Shown piece after piece: positions 34,341 through 44,116 of a DNA stretch of 64,000 nucleotides. The DNA comes from Gammaproteobacteria bacterium (lineage in GTDB: Bacteria; Pseudomonadota; Gammaproteobacteria; Ga0077536). The DNA is taken from positions 62,001 through 126,000 of the forward strand of contig JACKNH010000007.1 of the NCBI GenBank assembly GCA_024234975.1, written 5' to 3'. Below the pieces are notes generated by a model. The model was given only the letters and a program-made list of their open reading frames with translations, was not told the DNA's origin and did no database searches. The position numbers and the translations under genes were made by a program. Position 1 is the stretch's first letter, and each line of letters opens with the position of its first letter.

Positions 34341-35312
34341 TCAGGGTATCAGAACGCTGGAACCGACGGTGCGGCGTGCTTCCAGATCGCGGTGGGCCTG
34401 GGCAGCGTCGGCAAGACGATAGCGCTGTTTGACCTCGACCCGGATGGTGCCTTGCTGCACCAGCTTGAAGAATTCCCTGGCGCCTTGCACCAGCCACTCG
34501 CGGCGCGAGAAATAGTGAATGCCGGTGGGTCGGGTCAGGAACAATGATCCACGCTTCTGCAGTTCCCCCGGGCTGACCGCCGGTGCGACGCCTGACGCGT
34601 TGCCATAGCTCACCATCATGCCCATCAGACGCAGGCTGTCCAGCGATTCGAAGAAGGTATCCTTGCCGACGGAGTCGTAGACAACGTCAACGCCCTCACC
34701 GCGGGTGAGCTTGCGCACCCGCGCCGCCATATCCTCAATCCCGATCAACACCTTGTCGTAACCATGACGTCGCGCCAGTCTGGCCTTGGCCTGCGTGCTG
34801 GTGATACCGATGGCGCGCGCGCCAAGATGGCTGGCCCATTGGCCGAGTATCAGCCCCATTCCACCAGCTGCCGCCGTGACCAGCAGCGTGTCGCCTGCCT
34901 TGACGCGGTACGTCCGTCGCAGCAGATATTGTGCGGTCAAACCTTTCAGCAATCCGGCCGCGGCGATTTCGTCGTCAATGCCACGCGGGATTTTCAACAC
35001 ACGATCTGCGGCGATGGTATTTACTTCGCAATACGCACGCGGCGGTGCAGCCATGTACATGACGCGATCGCCGATACGAAATCCCGTCACCTTGCGCCCG
35101 ATGGCTTCAATCACACCGGCGGCTTCGGCGCCAACGCCGCCGGGCAACGCGCCTGGATAAAGGCCGGTGCGCGAATAAACGTCGGTGAAGTTGACCCCGA
35201 TGGCGGTATGCCGGATGCGGACTTCATGGGCGGCGGGCGGACCCGGATCGAACTCCTCCCAGCGCAGGACTTCGGGACCGCCGTGTTCATGGATTCGAAT
35301 GGCGAAAGGCAT
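34341..35312 (-). CDS. NADPH:quinone oxidoreductase (QOR-type MDR)
   Basis: 323 residues from ATG 35312 (MPFAIRIHEHGGPEVLRWEE), the usual family start; another ATG at 35324 adds four residues. It is a zinc-free medium-chain reductase with GVNFTDVYSRTGLYPG, AAAGGMGLILGQWASHLGA (Rossmann NADPH loop), DVVYDSVGKDTF and a C-terminal RTVGSSVLIP. It reduces quinones or enones in the cytoplasm. It stands alone, with 79 bases to the MBL gene. Confidence 0.9.
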   Translation of the reverse strand: MPFAIRIHEHGGPEVLRWEEFDPGPPAAHEVRIRHTAIGVNFTDVYSRTGLYPGALPGGVGAEAAGVIEAIGRKVTGFRIGDRVMYMAAPPRAYCEVNTIAADRVLKIPRGIDDEIAAAGLLKGLTAQYLLRRTYRVKAGDTLLVTAAAGGMGLILGQWASHLGARAIGITSTQAKARLARRHGYDKVLIGIEDMAARVRKLTRGEGVDVVYDSVGKDTFFESLDSLRLMGMMVSYGNASGVAPAVSPGELQKRGSLFLTRPTGIHYFSRREWLVQGAREFFKLVQQGTIRVEVKQRYRLADAAQAHRDLEARRTVGSSVLIP

Positions 35313-35387
35313 TGCAGGACACATCCCCCGATTGACTGCAGGTATTGTGGCGCACGCTCCAGCGCCAATACCAGTGGCGCCGGTGGA

Positions 35388-35813
35388 CTATTTCAATGCC
35401 AGCAACAGAATTCCGGCCGCCACCAGCACAACGCCCAGCCAGTTGAGTACCGAGAGCTTCTCACCGAGAAATACGACGCCGAACACCGCGACCAGGACAA
35501 CGCTGAACTTGTCCACCGCCGCGACCTGGGCGACGCGCCCGAGTTTCAGTGCATGAAAATAGCAGAACCAGGAAGCGCCGGTCGCCAATCCGGCCAGCAC
35601 CAACCAGAACAATGCGTTGCGCGAAACGCTGGCCAGCGCGCCCAGTTTCGAGGTGGCCCAGAGCAGGCCACCCATCGTAACCGCCACCACCAGCGTGCGA
35701 ATCCACATGGCAAGGTCGGTATCGACCTGCTGCACGCCTACGCGCGAAAGGACAGCGGTCAGCGCCGCGAACACCGCGGCGAAGACCGCCCATAACTGCC
35801 AGGTTCCCTGCAT
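35388..35813 (-). CDS. Half-size EamA-type transporter
   Basis: 141 residues from ATG 35813, with four to five hydrophobic segments (LWAVFAAVFAALTAVL, WIRTLVVAVTMGGLLW, ALFWLVLAGLATGASWFCYFHAL, VVLVAVFGVVFLGE, WLGVVLVAAGILLLAL). FLGEKLSVLNWLGVVLVAAG is the end of an EamA repeat. A single EamA domain, unlike the usual two, implies a dimer, as in small exporter-like proteins. It follows ddl on the same strand after 29 bases. Substrate unknown. Confidence 0.85.
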   Translation of the reverse strand: MQGTWQLWAVFAAVFAALTAVLSRVGVQQVDTDLAMWIRTLVVAVTMGGLLWATSKLGALASVSRNALFWLVLAGLATGASWFCYFHALKLGRVAQVAAVDKFSVVLVAVFGVVFLGEKLSVLNWLGVVLVAAGILLLALK

Positions 35814-35842
35814 ACGCCATCCATCACGCCAGCCGATGCCGG

Positions 35843-36820
35843 CTATCGTACCATCTGCGCCGCAACGGGACGCCGGACACTTCGATGCAGGGCCTGTTCG
35901 ACCAGGATGCGCACAAGGTCCTGGAAGGCGTGGCCGCCCGCGCGCGCCGCATCGGGATACAGACTGGTTGGCGTCATACCCGGCAACGTGTTGACCTCGA
36001 GCAGCACCGGCCGGCCCCGGCGCGGCACGATGAAATCGGCGCGCGACAGATCGCGGCATCCCAATGCCAGATGCGCTGCCAGCGCCATCTGCTCGATGTA
36101 GCGACCACGGCTGGACGGTATCGGTGCGGGCACGATGTGCTGGCTCAGGCCGACGACATAGCGATGGACATAGTCATACCAGCTATCAGGCGGTGTCTGG
36201 ATCGCTACCGGCGGCAACGCCTGTGGCGTAGCGAGGTCCAGAATGCCCACGGTCACTTCCGTCCCCGGTACGTACTGCTCGACCAGCACCCTCGCATCAA
36301 ACTCAAACGCCAGTTCCAGCGCCTCACGAAGTGTCGATTCATCCTGCGTCAATGTGATGCCCAACGCCGATCCCTGCGTCGCGGGTTTGACCACCAGGTT
36401 GGGACCGAGCCGGCTCATCAATGCCCGCGCGCGACCTCCGTTCTGGCCGTTGCGATCCACCACCACGTCGGCGGCAACCGGTATGCCACGGCTGCGGAAA
36501 ATCATCTTCGCCAGTGGCTTGTTCATCGCCAGCACACTGGCCGCGACGCCGCTGCCGACGAACGGAATCTGCATGGTCTCCAGCAGGCCTTGCAACGTGC
36601 CGTCTTCGCCGGGCGAACCATGGACGGCGGGAAACACAACATCGATCTGGCGTCGACGCAGCACCTGGGCGATATCCGGTTCAAGTTCCAGCAGGCTGAC
36701 ATCGTGATAATGCGCATGCAGCGCCGCGGCCACTTCCCTGCCCGACATCCGCGAGACCGACGCTTCGCGTGACGTACCGCCGCAGACAACGGCGATTCTT
36801 GCATCCTTGGTCCAGTTCAT
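35843..36820 (-). CDS. ddl: D-alanine--D-alanine ligase
   Basis: 325 residues. N-terminal IAVVCGGTSREASVSRMSG, the ATP-grasp core (LVVKPATQGSALGI, VLVEQYVPGTEVTVGIL) and the Mg2+/substrate motif LLEVNTLPGMTPTSLYP are those of Ddl, which joins two D-alanines for peptidoglycan precursor synthesis. Length is normal. It lies away from any mur/fts genes, so it may be a second copy or a stand-alone Ddl. A small inverted repeat (AAGCGCG-CT-CGCGCTT, 36835-36850) lies just upstream. Confidence 0.93.
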   Translation of the reverse strand: MNWTKDARIAVVCGGTSREASVSRMSGREVAAALHAHYHDVSLLELEPDIAQVLRRRQIDVVFPAVHGSPGEDGTLQGLLETMQIPFVGSGVAASVLAMNKPLAKMIFRSRGIPVAADVVVDRNGQNGGRARALMSRLGPNLVVKPATQGSALGITLTQDESTLREALELAFEFDARVLVEQYVPGTEVTVGILDLATPQALPPVAIQTPPDSWYDYVHRYVVGLSQHIVPAPIPSSRGRYIEQMALAAHLALGCRDLSRADFIVPRRGRPVLLEVNTLPGMTPTSLYPDAARAGGHAFQDLVRILVEQALHRSVRRPVAAQMVR

Positions 36821-37150
36821 GACGTTCTCCTTTCAAGCGCGCTCGCGCTTCGTTTGCGGTGAAGTCATTCAACGCCGCAACCATGGCTGAAAAAGGGCAG
36901 CATCCGGACCGATAATGGAAGCGTCGTGGTATGCTGCCGGCGGTTGGGGACACGCATGCGCCGGAGCTTCGCCAGCAATTCATTGCCGGAGCGTGATGAT
37001 CCGATCCGCCGGCAAGGATTCCGGGATCGCGCACGGCGCGGGCCACCACGGATGCACAGGCATCCGGACCGATTGCCGGTAGCGCGATGCCCCGTACCAT
37101 CGATGAAATCGTCAGACGCTGCATAAACAGATAGCGAGGCACTAAGCCTG
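36821..37150. other. Divergent intergenic region with a repeated 14-mer (330 bp)
   Basis: No gene-like frame was accepted. The region separates ddl (-) from the DUF2339 gene (+) and must contain both promoters. It holds a perfect 7-2-7 inverted repeat next to ddl (36835-36850) and the 14-base direct repeat GCATCCGGACCGAT at 36900-36913 and 37060-37073. The repeat is unlikely by chance in so short a stretch. Meaning unknown. Confidence 0.5.
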
Positions 37151-39892
37151 ATGCCGTGGTTGCTAGCTCTCGTGTTCGGAGTACTCCTGGCCGGGATTGA
37201 ACAAGCGCCGACCAGTTTTTTCATCGGAGGCATGCTGGGATGGCTGCTGGGCACGGTCATCAAGCTGCGCAGCGAACAGCGCGGACTGACCATCGAACTG
37301 CGCGACCTGCGGCGTCATCTGGCAGCCCTGGTCACGCCGACTGCACCATCGGCAGCGAAAGTTTCTGACCAGGCCGAGACACCCGCTGCTGCTTTGGCGC
37401 CCATTGCGCAGCCAGGCGAAACGCCGTCGACCGAAGCACCAGCACCACTTCCCAAGCCGGTACCGGTGGCGCCGCCCGCCGCCGCAGTGGCCCGGGTCAG
37501 CATTCCCACAATCTCCGATCGACAAGCAACACCACGCGCGCCGTCAGCCGTCGTACGGCACCTGAAATCTGCATGGGAATGGATCGCGGCGCGCAACCCG
37601 CTGACCATCGCCGGCATCGCGGTCCTGTTTTTCGGCGGTGCGTTTCTCGCCCGCTATGCCGCGGAGCACGCACTGTTTCCGCTGGAAGCACGTTTCATCG
37701 TACTGGCCATCATGGCGCTGGCGTTGCTGTTGACCGGCTGGCGTCTGCGGAAACGGGTGCCGCTGTACGCGCAGATTCTGCAGGGCGGTGGCGTCGCCGC
37801 CATGTATCTCACGATTTTCGCCGCGACGAAAATGTTCAACCTGCTGCCGCCCACGGCGGCATTTCCGATGATGATTCTGACGGTCATCGCTGCCGCCGTT
37901 TTGGCAGTTGCACAGGATGCGTTGGCGTTGGCCATCATCGGCACACTGGGCGGCTTCATGGTGCCGGTGTTGCTGTCCTCCGGGTCTGGCAATTACATCG
38001 CGTTGTTCAGTTACATGGCGGTGTTGAACGTCGGCGTGCTGGCCATCGCCTGGTATCGCAGCTGGCGTGCGCTGACCGTGGTGGGATTCGCTTCGACCTA
38101 CCTGCTGACCATAGCCTGGCGTGTGTTTTCCTATCGCTCGGACCAATGGCTGGCGGCAGATGCCTTCCTCATTCTCTTTTTCCTGATGTATCTCGCAATG
38201 CTGGTTACCGATGCGGCACGTCGTCCGGTACCGCTGCGCTCGTTGGTTTCCGGCACGCTGCTGTTCGGCCTGCCGGTACTTTCATTCTCGTTGCACGCGT
38301 CATACGTCAAACACATCGAATATGCGCTGGCGATCAGTGCGCTGGTGCTGGGCGCGGGTTACCTCTTGCTGCTGCGCTGGATCGGCCGCAAGGTCAGCGA
38401 GAACCGTCTGCTTGTGGAGGCATTCGCCGCGCTGGCGATCATATTTGCCAGCCTTGCAATTCCGCTGGCGTTCGACGGCCGCACCACAGCCGCGACCTGG
38501 GCAGCCGAGGGCGCTGGTTTGATCTGGCTGGGCGCACGGCAGGGCAAGCTTTCACCGCGGGTTTTCGGCCTGTTGTTACAGGCTGCCGGCGCCTTGGCTT
38601 TTCTTGCCAGTTACAACCCGTATGCAGACCTGTTGATTAAACCGCCGCTGTTGAACGCCACGTTCGTCGGCGGCCTGATGCTGGCAGTGGCCGGACTGCA
38701 TTCCGCACACACGCTGTTCCGCAACCAGGGCAGCGAACACAGGTTCGAGCGCGGTTTGCACGTTGCGCTGTTGTTATGGGGGCTGTGCTGGTGGATTGCC
38801 GTAATCGTCCGCGAAATCGACCTCTATTTCCCGGACATAGCACTGGGTGCAGCGCTGCTGGTTCTCTGTGTCAGTGCTTTGGTGCTGGACCAGATTGCCT
38901 ATCCACGCAAATGGCGCCCGGCGGTGCTGGTGGCACGCCTGCTGCCACTGCTGTTCGCTGTTGGTGGCCTGTTCCATGCAACCGCCATCCTCGGGCATCC
39001 CGGTAGTGAAGCCGGCCTGGCGGGTTGGTTCGCCATGCTCACGGTGTTTTACCGTCTGCTGTTTCTCGCCGACGCACGTGATGATTCAGCGCCGTTGATC
39101 GGCTGGAAGCATGCCGCCGGCTACTGGGTGCTGTGTGTCGCTGCGAGCTGGGAATTGAGCTGGCAGCTGGACCAGCTATTGGGTGGCGTCTGGCCGGTCC
39201 TTCCGCTGGGCGTTGTGCCGGCGTTGCTGCTGCTGGCGGTGTCAGCCGCGTCGCCGCGCCCCGCGTGGCCACTCAAGCAGCACAAATACAGCTACCAGGA
39301 TCTGGGTGCCATCGTGCCTGCCATCATGGCGATACTGTTTGCGCTCGGCGCCAATGCATTCAGTCGTGGTGATGCCCGGCCGCTCAGCTACCTGCCCATT
39401 GTGAATCCACTGGACGTCGCGTCATTGATGACGTTGCTGAGCCTGTTGACCTGGTGGCGCAGCATCCGGCCAGCGGTGCGTACGCGGGCGATGCAACAGG
39501 CCAGGCTGGCGCCGGTTGTGACCTTCGGCGGGCTGATGTTTGTCTGGGCCAACTCCGCCCTGATCCGCGCGCTGCACTATACGGTCGGCACACCGCTGGA
39601 TGTTGCGCGGATCATGCATTCCGTCGTCGTGCAGGCGGCGGTTTCCATTTTCTGGGCGCTGCTCGGCTGTGCCGCAATTATTCTTGCCGCGCGCAGACAG
39701 GCGCGTTGGTTGTGGTTCACCGGCGCGACATTGATGGGCGTGGTGCTGGTAAAACTGTTTCTCATTGATCTTGCCAACAGCGGTACGCTGGCCCGGGTCG
39801 CTTCGTTCATGACGGTGGGCGGCTTGCTGGTGTTGACCGGGTATTTCGCGCCGTTACCGCCCAAACGGGTGACCGACACAGGAGCGCAATGA
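37151..39892 (+). CDS. DUF2339 polytopic membrane protein
   Basis: 913 residues. After one N-terminal transmembrane segment and a Pro/Ala-rich cytoplasmic linker (about residues 55-130) come more than twenty hydrophobic helices, with repeated patterns such as LTIAGIAVLFFGGAFLARYA, LLTGWRLRKRVPLYAQILQGGGVAAMYLTIFAA and IGTLGGFMVPVLL. This is the DUF2339 family, whose function is unproven. It is followed with an ATGA overlap by a DUF3999 gene, its usual partner, so the two likely form a complex across the inner membrane. Confidence 0.9.
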   Translation: MPWLLALVFGVLLAGIEQAPTSFFIGGMLGWLLGTVIKLRSEQRGLTIELRDLRRHLAALVTPTAPSAAKVSDQAETPAAALAPIAQPGETPSTEAPAPLPKPVPVAPPAAAVARVSIPTISDRQATPRAPSAVVRHLKSAWEWIAARNPLTIAGIAVLFFGGAFLARYAAEHALFPLEARFIVLAIMALALLLTGWRLRKRVPLYAQILQGGGVAAMYLTIFAATKMFNLLPPTAAFPMMILTVIAAAVLAVAQDALALAIIGTLGGFMVPVLLSSGSGNYIALFSYMAVLNVGVLAIAWYRSWRALTVVGFASTYLLTIAWRVFSYRSDQWLAADAFLILFFLMYLAMLVTDAARRPVPLRSLVSGTLLFGLPVLSFSLHASYVKHIEYALAISALVLGAGYLLLLRWIGRKVSENRLLVEAFAALAIIFASLAIPLAFDGRTTAATWAAEGAGLIWLGARQGKLSPRVFGLLLQAAGALAFLASYNPYADLLIKPPLLNATFVGGLMLAVAGLHSAHTLFRNQGSEHRFERGLHVALLLWGLCWWIAVIVREIDLYFPDIALGAALLVLCVSALVLDQIAYPRKWRPAVLVARLLPLLFAVGGLFHATAILGHPGSEAGLAGWFAMLTVFYRLLFLADARDDSAPLIGWKHAAGYWVLCVAASWELSWQLDQLLGGVWPVLPLGVVPALLLLAVSAASPRPAWPLKQHKYSYQDLGAIVPAIMAILFALGANAFSRGDARPLSYLPIVNPLDVASLMTLLSLLTWWRSIRPAVRTRAMQQARLAPVVTFGGLMFVWANSALIRALHYTVGTPLDVARIMHSVVVQAAVSIFWALLGCAAIILAARRQARWLWFTGATLMGVVLVKLFLIDLANSGTLARVASFMTVGGLLVLTGYFAPLPPKRVTDTGAQ

Positions 39893-41235
39893 TGTATTTG
39901 AAATCTCTACTGGCGCTGCTGCTGCCAGCCACGCTGGCCTTCGCCGAGCCGATGCCGGAACAGTTCGCGCAGGGCATCATTCTGCGTAGTAGCGACGACA
40001 AAGCTGTGCTGGAGTTCACCCTGCCGGACAGCGTCTATGCCACGGTCACCCGCGCGGATCTTGGCGATCTGCGAATATTCAATGCTGACAACGACATCGT
40101 CACCCACGGCTTTTGTGCCGCCGACGCACGTACGGAAGATAGATTTGAACGCCTGCCGCTACCGATTTTCACCTTGGCCGAATCCAGCGCCACCGTAGAT
40201 GCGTCGCCAAGAATCTCCATCGCCGCCGACGAGGCTGGGCAGGTGGCGATAGAAGTCGGGCCTGAACAGGTTGGCGCCAGTAATGAATCGTACGTATTGG
40301 ATGCCAGTTATGAAGACCCTGAACTGGTGGCGGTCGATCTGGACTGGATCGCCAGCGAATCCGTCGGCGAGGTGCACATGCGGGTATCGGCCAGCGATGA
40401 TTTGAATCAGTGGCGCACGGTCGTCGCCGATTCGACGTTGTTATACGCTCAGGGTCGCGATGCAGCCTTGCAGCAACAACGTATCGCGTTGCCCCCGGCA
40501 CACTATCGTTACCTGCGTATCACCGCGCTGTCGCCCGCCCCCGGGTTCGAGCTGCGCGCTGCCACCGCCAGCCAACGCATCAGCGGCGAGGTGGTGACGC
40601 CAACCTGGTTCGAACCCGTCAGTACTTCGCGCACCGACGATGGCGGTGTCGAGTTCAGCTACGCGCGCAATATCGCCGTCAGCCATCTTGGCCTCGAATT
40701 TCCGTCACCCAATCAAAGATTGAATCTGCGGCTCGAATCACGCGTCGATGTCGAACAGCCGTGGCGCACCCGCTGGACGGGCGAAGTCTATACGCTCGAG
40801 GTGAACGGCGAAACGCAAACCAACCTGCCGATTGCATTCGACGCGACCGCGGACAGGTTCTGGCGCCTGCAACCTGCCACGGGCTCGCTGCCTGTCGCGG
40901 CCGGCATTCAAATCGAGTTTGGTTATCTGCCTGCGCGGGTTCGTTTCCTGGCGCAGCCACCCGGCCCTTACCTGCTCGCATTCGGCAGCGCCCAGGCCGC
41001 CGCTTCCAATGCGCCGGATTGCAGACAACTCATTGCAAGCTACGACGGAATCAACGACGTCCTCGGCATCGCCGCAGCGGACAACGCCACGACGTCACTC
41101 GGTGGAGATGCGGCGCTTCAACCCGCCCCACCGGACGTGCCATTGCGCAGAATCATCCTGTGGGCGGTGCTGGTCGCCGGCGTGCTGGTTGTAGGGAAGC
41201 TTGCGTTGAGCGCGTTGAAGGACACGCAACATTGA
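39889..41235 (+). CDS. DUF3999 periplasmic/membrane protein
   Basis: 448 residues with a signal peptide (LALLLPATLAFA), a beta-rich extracytoplasmic region and a single C-terminal transmembrane segment (IILWAVLVAGVLVVGKLAL). The pattern near YATVTRADLGDLRIFNADND and the Trp-rich end match DUF3999, which is found almost always after DUF2339. The start overlaps that gene (ATGA). Role unknown; the pair probably acts at the envelope. It converges with purM after 19 bases. Confidence 0.9.
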   Translation: MMYLKSLLALLLPATLAFAEPMPEQFAQGIILRSSDDKAVLEFTLPDSVYATVTRADLGDLRIFNADNDIVTHGFCAADARTEDRFERLPLPIFTLAESSATVDASPRISIAADEAGQVAIEVGPEQVGASNESYVLDASYEDPELVAVDLDWIASESVGEVHMRVSASDDLNQWRTVVADSTLLYAQGRDAALQQQRIALPPAHYRYLRITALSPAPGFELRAATASQRISGEVVTPTWFEPVSTSRTDDGGVEFSYARNIAVSHLGLEFPSPNQRLNLRLESRVDVEQPWRTRWTGEVYTLEVNGETQTNLPIAFDATADRFWRLQPATGSLPVAAGIQIEFGYLPARVRFLAQPPGPYLLAFGSAQAAASNAPDCRQLIASYDGINDVLGIAAADNATTSLGGDAALQPAPPDVPLRRIILWAVLVAGVLVVGKLALSALKDTQH

Positions 41236-41254
41236 TGGTCGTTGCGTGCGTCAG

Positions 41255-42277
41255 CTACATCCCGTAATGGACGCTCCCCTGGCACTGGACCTTTTTGGCG
41301 CCGGGGATGATTTCGCCAATGACGTAGGCGTCTTCACCACTGCCGATGAATTCGGCGCATAACGCAGCGGCGTCATCCGCGGCGCAGACCACGGCCATGC
41401 CGACGCCGAGGTTGAAGGTGCGAAGCATGACTTCCTCGCTGACTTTACCGATGTCACGGATCATGCCGAATATCGCCGGTGGCCGGTAATTTTCCAGATT
41501 GATCAAGGCATCGACGTTGGCCGGCAACACACGGTCGAGATTTTCGCGGATGCCACCGCCGGTGATATGCGCCATGCCGTGAATGCGGCCACTGGCGAAG
41601 TGCGGTTTCAATGCCTGGTAGTAGCAACGGTGTGGCACCAGGGCCAGATCCAGGAAAGTTTCATTACCGACCAGCTTGTCCGCCAGCCCGGTGTTCTTCT
41701 TCAGCAAATCGCGAATCAAGGTGTAGCCGTTGGTATGTGCGCCGGACGACCCAAGCGCGATGACAACGTCACCGACGCCGATTTTGCTGCCATCGATGAT
41801 TTCGTCGCGCTCCACCACGCCGATGATGCTTGAGCCAAGAATATAAGTGCCGGGCGCGATGATGTCCGGCTGCTCGGAGGTCTCGCCACCGGTCAATACG
41901 CAGCCCTGGGCGGATGCAGCCGACGCACAACCGGAGACGATGCGGCGGACGATGTTTTCTTCAATCTTGCCGCAGACGATCAAATCCTGGATTGCCAGCG
42001 GCTCCGCGCCCATGACGATGCAGTCGTTGATCAAATGGTTGATCATGTCCTCACAAACCGCTTCCACGCGGTCATTGGCAACCGCCAGTACCTGCTTGCT
42101 GCCCGGCTCCTCGGTTTTCATCACCAGTACCGGCTGGCGATAACCGGTGGTATCAAACGCGAACAACGACGCGAACGCGCCGACCTTGTTCAACACTCGC
42201 GGGTCGCGGCCGTCAAGCACGTTGGACAGCCCGGCTTTGGTCTGGTTGGCGACGTCGATGTTGACTCTGTATTCCAC
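41255..42277 (-). CDS. purM: Phosphoribosylformylglycinamidine cyclo-ligase PurM-type (divergent)
   Basis: 340 residues from a GTG start at 42277, with AGGAG upstream; the longer frame is non-coding by composition. PurM-family features are LIVCGKIEENI, VLTGGETSEQPDIIAPGTYILG, DVVIALGSSGAHTNGYTLIRDLL, AHITGGGIRENLDRVLP and LNLGV-like FNLGVGMAVVC, which bind ATP and formylglycinamidine ribotide. It makes aminoimidazole ribotide in purine synthesis. The N-terminus (YRVNIDVANQTKAGLSNVLDG) is unlike the usual YKDAGVDIDAG, so this is a divergent branch of PurM. No purN is adjacent. Confidence 0.88.
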   Translation of the reverse strand: MEYRVNIDVANQTKAGLSNVLDGRDPRVLNKVGAFASLFAFDTTGYRQPVLVMKTEEPGSKQVLAVANDRVEAVCEDMINHLINDCIVMGAEPLAIQDLIVCGKIEENIVRRIVSGCASAASAQGCVLTGGETSEQPDIIAPGTYILGSSIIGVVERDEIIDGSKIGVGDVVIALGSSGAHTNGYTLIRDLLKKNTGLADKLVGNETFLDLALVPHRCYYQALKPHFASGRIHGMAHITGGGIRENLDRVLPANVDALINLENYRPPAIFGMIRDIGKVSEEVMLRTFNLGVGMAVVCAADDAAALCAEFIGSGEDAYVIGEIIPGAKKVQCQGSVHYGM

Positions 42278-42494
42278 TGTTGGCTCCTGGATTGACGGGC
42301 CGACGGTCGTAAAACGATCTGGGGTCGGCGATGGGTTGGATGGCGCTATTGTAACCGCCCGACGCACGCCCCGGCGACTTGGGAGCGGGCCCTGGCGCCC
42401 GGGCGCCACACCTTTCCGGCGAGCTGTCGGTTGGGCAAATGGAATACGGTAGACTGGCGGCCGGCCACCGCCCCACACATCTGGAAGGAATCGC
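42278..42494. other. Divergent intergenic region purM / UMF1 transporter
   Basis: 217 bases holding both promoters. It contains a GC-rich 7-2-7 inverted repeat, TGGCGCC-CG-GGCGCCA, at 42393-42408, about 85 bases before the transporter start. No operator family is recognised. Confidence 0.4.
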
Positions 42495-43790
42495 ATGGCA
42501 CTGTCGCGCTCACTGGCGAATGAAGTCACGCTGAAGGAAGTCTGGGCCTGGAGCATGTACGACTTCGCCAACTCGGGCTACACCACGGTCGTCATCACCG
42601 CCGTGTTCGGCGCCTATTTCGTCGGTGTCATCACTGGCGGCGCCGATTGGGGAACCTTTGCGTGGACCCTCGCGCTATCGGTGTCCTACGCCATGGTCAT
42701 GCTGACCGCGCCGCTGGTCGGCGCCTGGGCCGACGCGCATGCGGCCAAGAAGCGCCTGCTGGTGGCCTGTACTGTGGGGTGCGTGGTGTTCACAGCATTG
42801 CTGTATTTCACCGGTCCAGGCTCGGTGGCCCTCGCGGTCGTATTGCTGGCAGTCTCCAACTACTTCTTCGGCACCGGTGAAAACATCATCGCAGCATTTT
42901 TGCCCGAGCTTGCGGATTCGGGCGCGATGGGGCGGGTGTCAGGTTGGGGCTGGAGCTTCGGCTACTGCGGCGGCATCGTCGCGCTGGGGGTGTGTCTGGC
43001 CTATATCACCTGGGCCCAGGGCCACGGCGTTTTGGCGGAGGACTATGTGCCGATCGCAATGCTGATCACCGCGGTGATATTCCTGCTATCCGCCCTGCCG
43101 ACCTTCCTGTTCCTGCGCGAACGCGCCAAGCCGCAACCGCTGACGGAAAACCCGTGGAAGCGGGTCCGCCAGACCCTGCGTCACGCCCGGGAATTCTCCG
43201 ATCTGCGCTGGTTCTTGATTTGTATGTTGTTCTACCAGGCGGGCATCCAGGCGGTCATTGCGCTGGCGGCGATTTATGCGGATCAGGTCATGCATTTCAC
43301 CACCGCACAGACCATCCAGCTGATACTGGTCGTCAATTTCACCGCAGCCGCCGGCGCCTTTGCATTCGGCTACGTCCAGGACCGGATTGGTCATATCCCC
43401 GCTGTGGCCGTGACCCTGGTGGGCTGGATCATCATGGTCATCATTGCCGGTACCGCTGAAGGGCCGACGCCGTTCTGGGTGGCGGCCAATATCGCCGGCT
43501 TGTGCATGGGCTCATCCCAAGCCAGTGGACGGGCGATTGTCGGCTACCTCGCGCCGCCATCCCGGGTGGCGGAATTCTTCGGGCTTTGGGGATTGTCGGT
43601 GAAAGCGGCGTCGATATTCGGCCCGCTGACCTATGGCGTCGTCACCTGGTTGTTCGCGGGTAATCATCGCCTGGGCATGTTCGCGGTCGGCAGTTACTTC
43701 GTCATCGGTCTGTTGCTGCTCACGAAAGTGGACGTGCGGCGTGGCCGCGCCAATGCGCTGGCCGAGGATGCCGCCGGATCGGTCACGTAA
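42495..43790 (+). CDS. UMF1/Atg22-like MFS transporter
   Basis: 431 residues, about twelve transmembrane helices. The start MYDFANSGYTTVVITAVFGAYF is the hallmark of UMF1/Atg22-like transporters, related to vacuolar amino-acid effluxers of yeast; a cytoplasmic loop (LRERAKPQPLTENPWKRV) splits the two halves. Ribosome site AAGGA precedes ATG 42495. It overlaps the following Rdx gene by one base, so they share a transcript. Substrate unknown; amino acids or peptides are usual guesses. Confidence 0.88.
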   Translation: MALSRSLANEVTLKEVWAWSMYDFANSGYTTVVITAVFGAYFVGVITGGADWGTFAWTLALSVSYAMVMLTAPLVGAWADAHAAKKRLLVACTVGCVVFTALLYFTGPGSVALAVVLLAVSNYFFGTGENIIAAFLPELADSGAMGRVSGWGWSFGYCGGIVALGVCLAYITWAQGHGVLAEDYVPIAMLITAVIFLLSALPTFLFLRERAKPQPLTENPWKRVRQTLRHAREFSDLRWFLICMLFYQAGIQAVIALAAIYADQVMHFTTAQTIQLILVVNFTAAAGAFAFGYVQDRIGHIPAVAVTLVGWIIMVIIAGTAEGPTPFWVAANIAGLCMGSSQASGRAIVGYLAPPSRVAEFFGLWGLSVKAASIFGPLTYGVVTWLFAGNHRLGMFAVGSYFVIGLLLLTKVDVRRGRANALAEDAAGSVT

Positions 43791-44086
43791 TGAGCGGTAC
43801 ACATCGCGTTGATATCTTCTACTGCACCCAGTGCCGCTGGCTGCTGCGCAGCGCCTGGATGGCGCAGGAACTCCTGACAACCTTCGAGCGGGATCTGGCC
43901 AGTGTCAGCCTGAACCCCGGCACTGGCGGCATATTCGAGGTGCATGTGAACAGTAAGCGCATCTGGTCGCGCGCCGAAGACGGGGGCTTCCCTGATATCA
44001 AAACCCTGAAGCAGCGCGTGCGTGACGAAATCGATCCTGAGCGGCCGCTGGGGCATGTCGATGGTCACAGCAAGGTTACCGAGTAA
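43790..44086 (+). CDS. Rdx/SelT-SelW-like thioredoxin-fold protein (CxxC)
   Basis: 98 residues. VDIFYCTQCRWLLRSAWMAQELL gives the CxxC redox motif (Cys12 and Cys15) of the SelT/SelW/SelH (Rdx) family; here both are cysteines, not selenocysteine. GTGGIFEVHVNSKRIWSR and FPDIKTLKQRVRDEI complete the fold. The gene overlaps the transporter stop by one base. Rdx proteins are small cytoplasmic redox proteins of unsettled role. The 3' end (GGTTAC-CGA-GTAACC) forms a short hairpin before the convergent glycerate kinase. Confidence 0.87.
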   Translation: MSGTHRVDIFYCTQCRWLLRSAWMAQELLTTFERDLASVSLNPGTGGIFEVHVNSKRIWSRAEDGGFPDIKTLKQRVRDEIDPERPLGHVDGHSKVTE

Positions 44087-44116
44087 CCCTTCAGTGTGTG
44101 GCTACCGCCTTGAACT

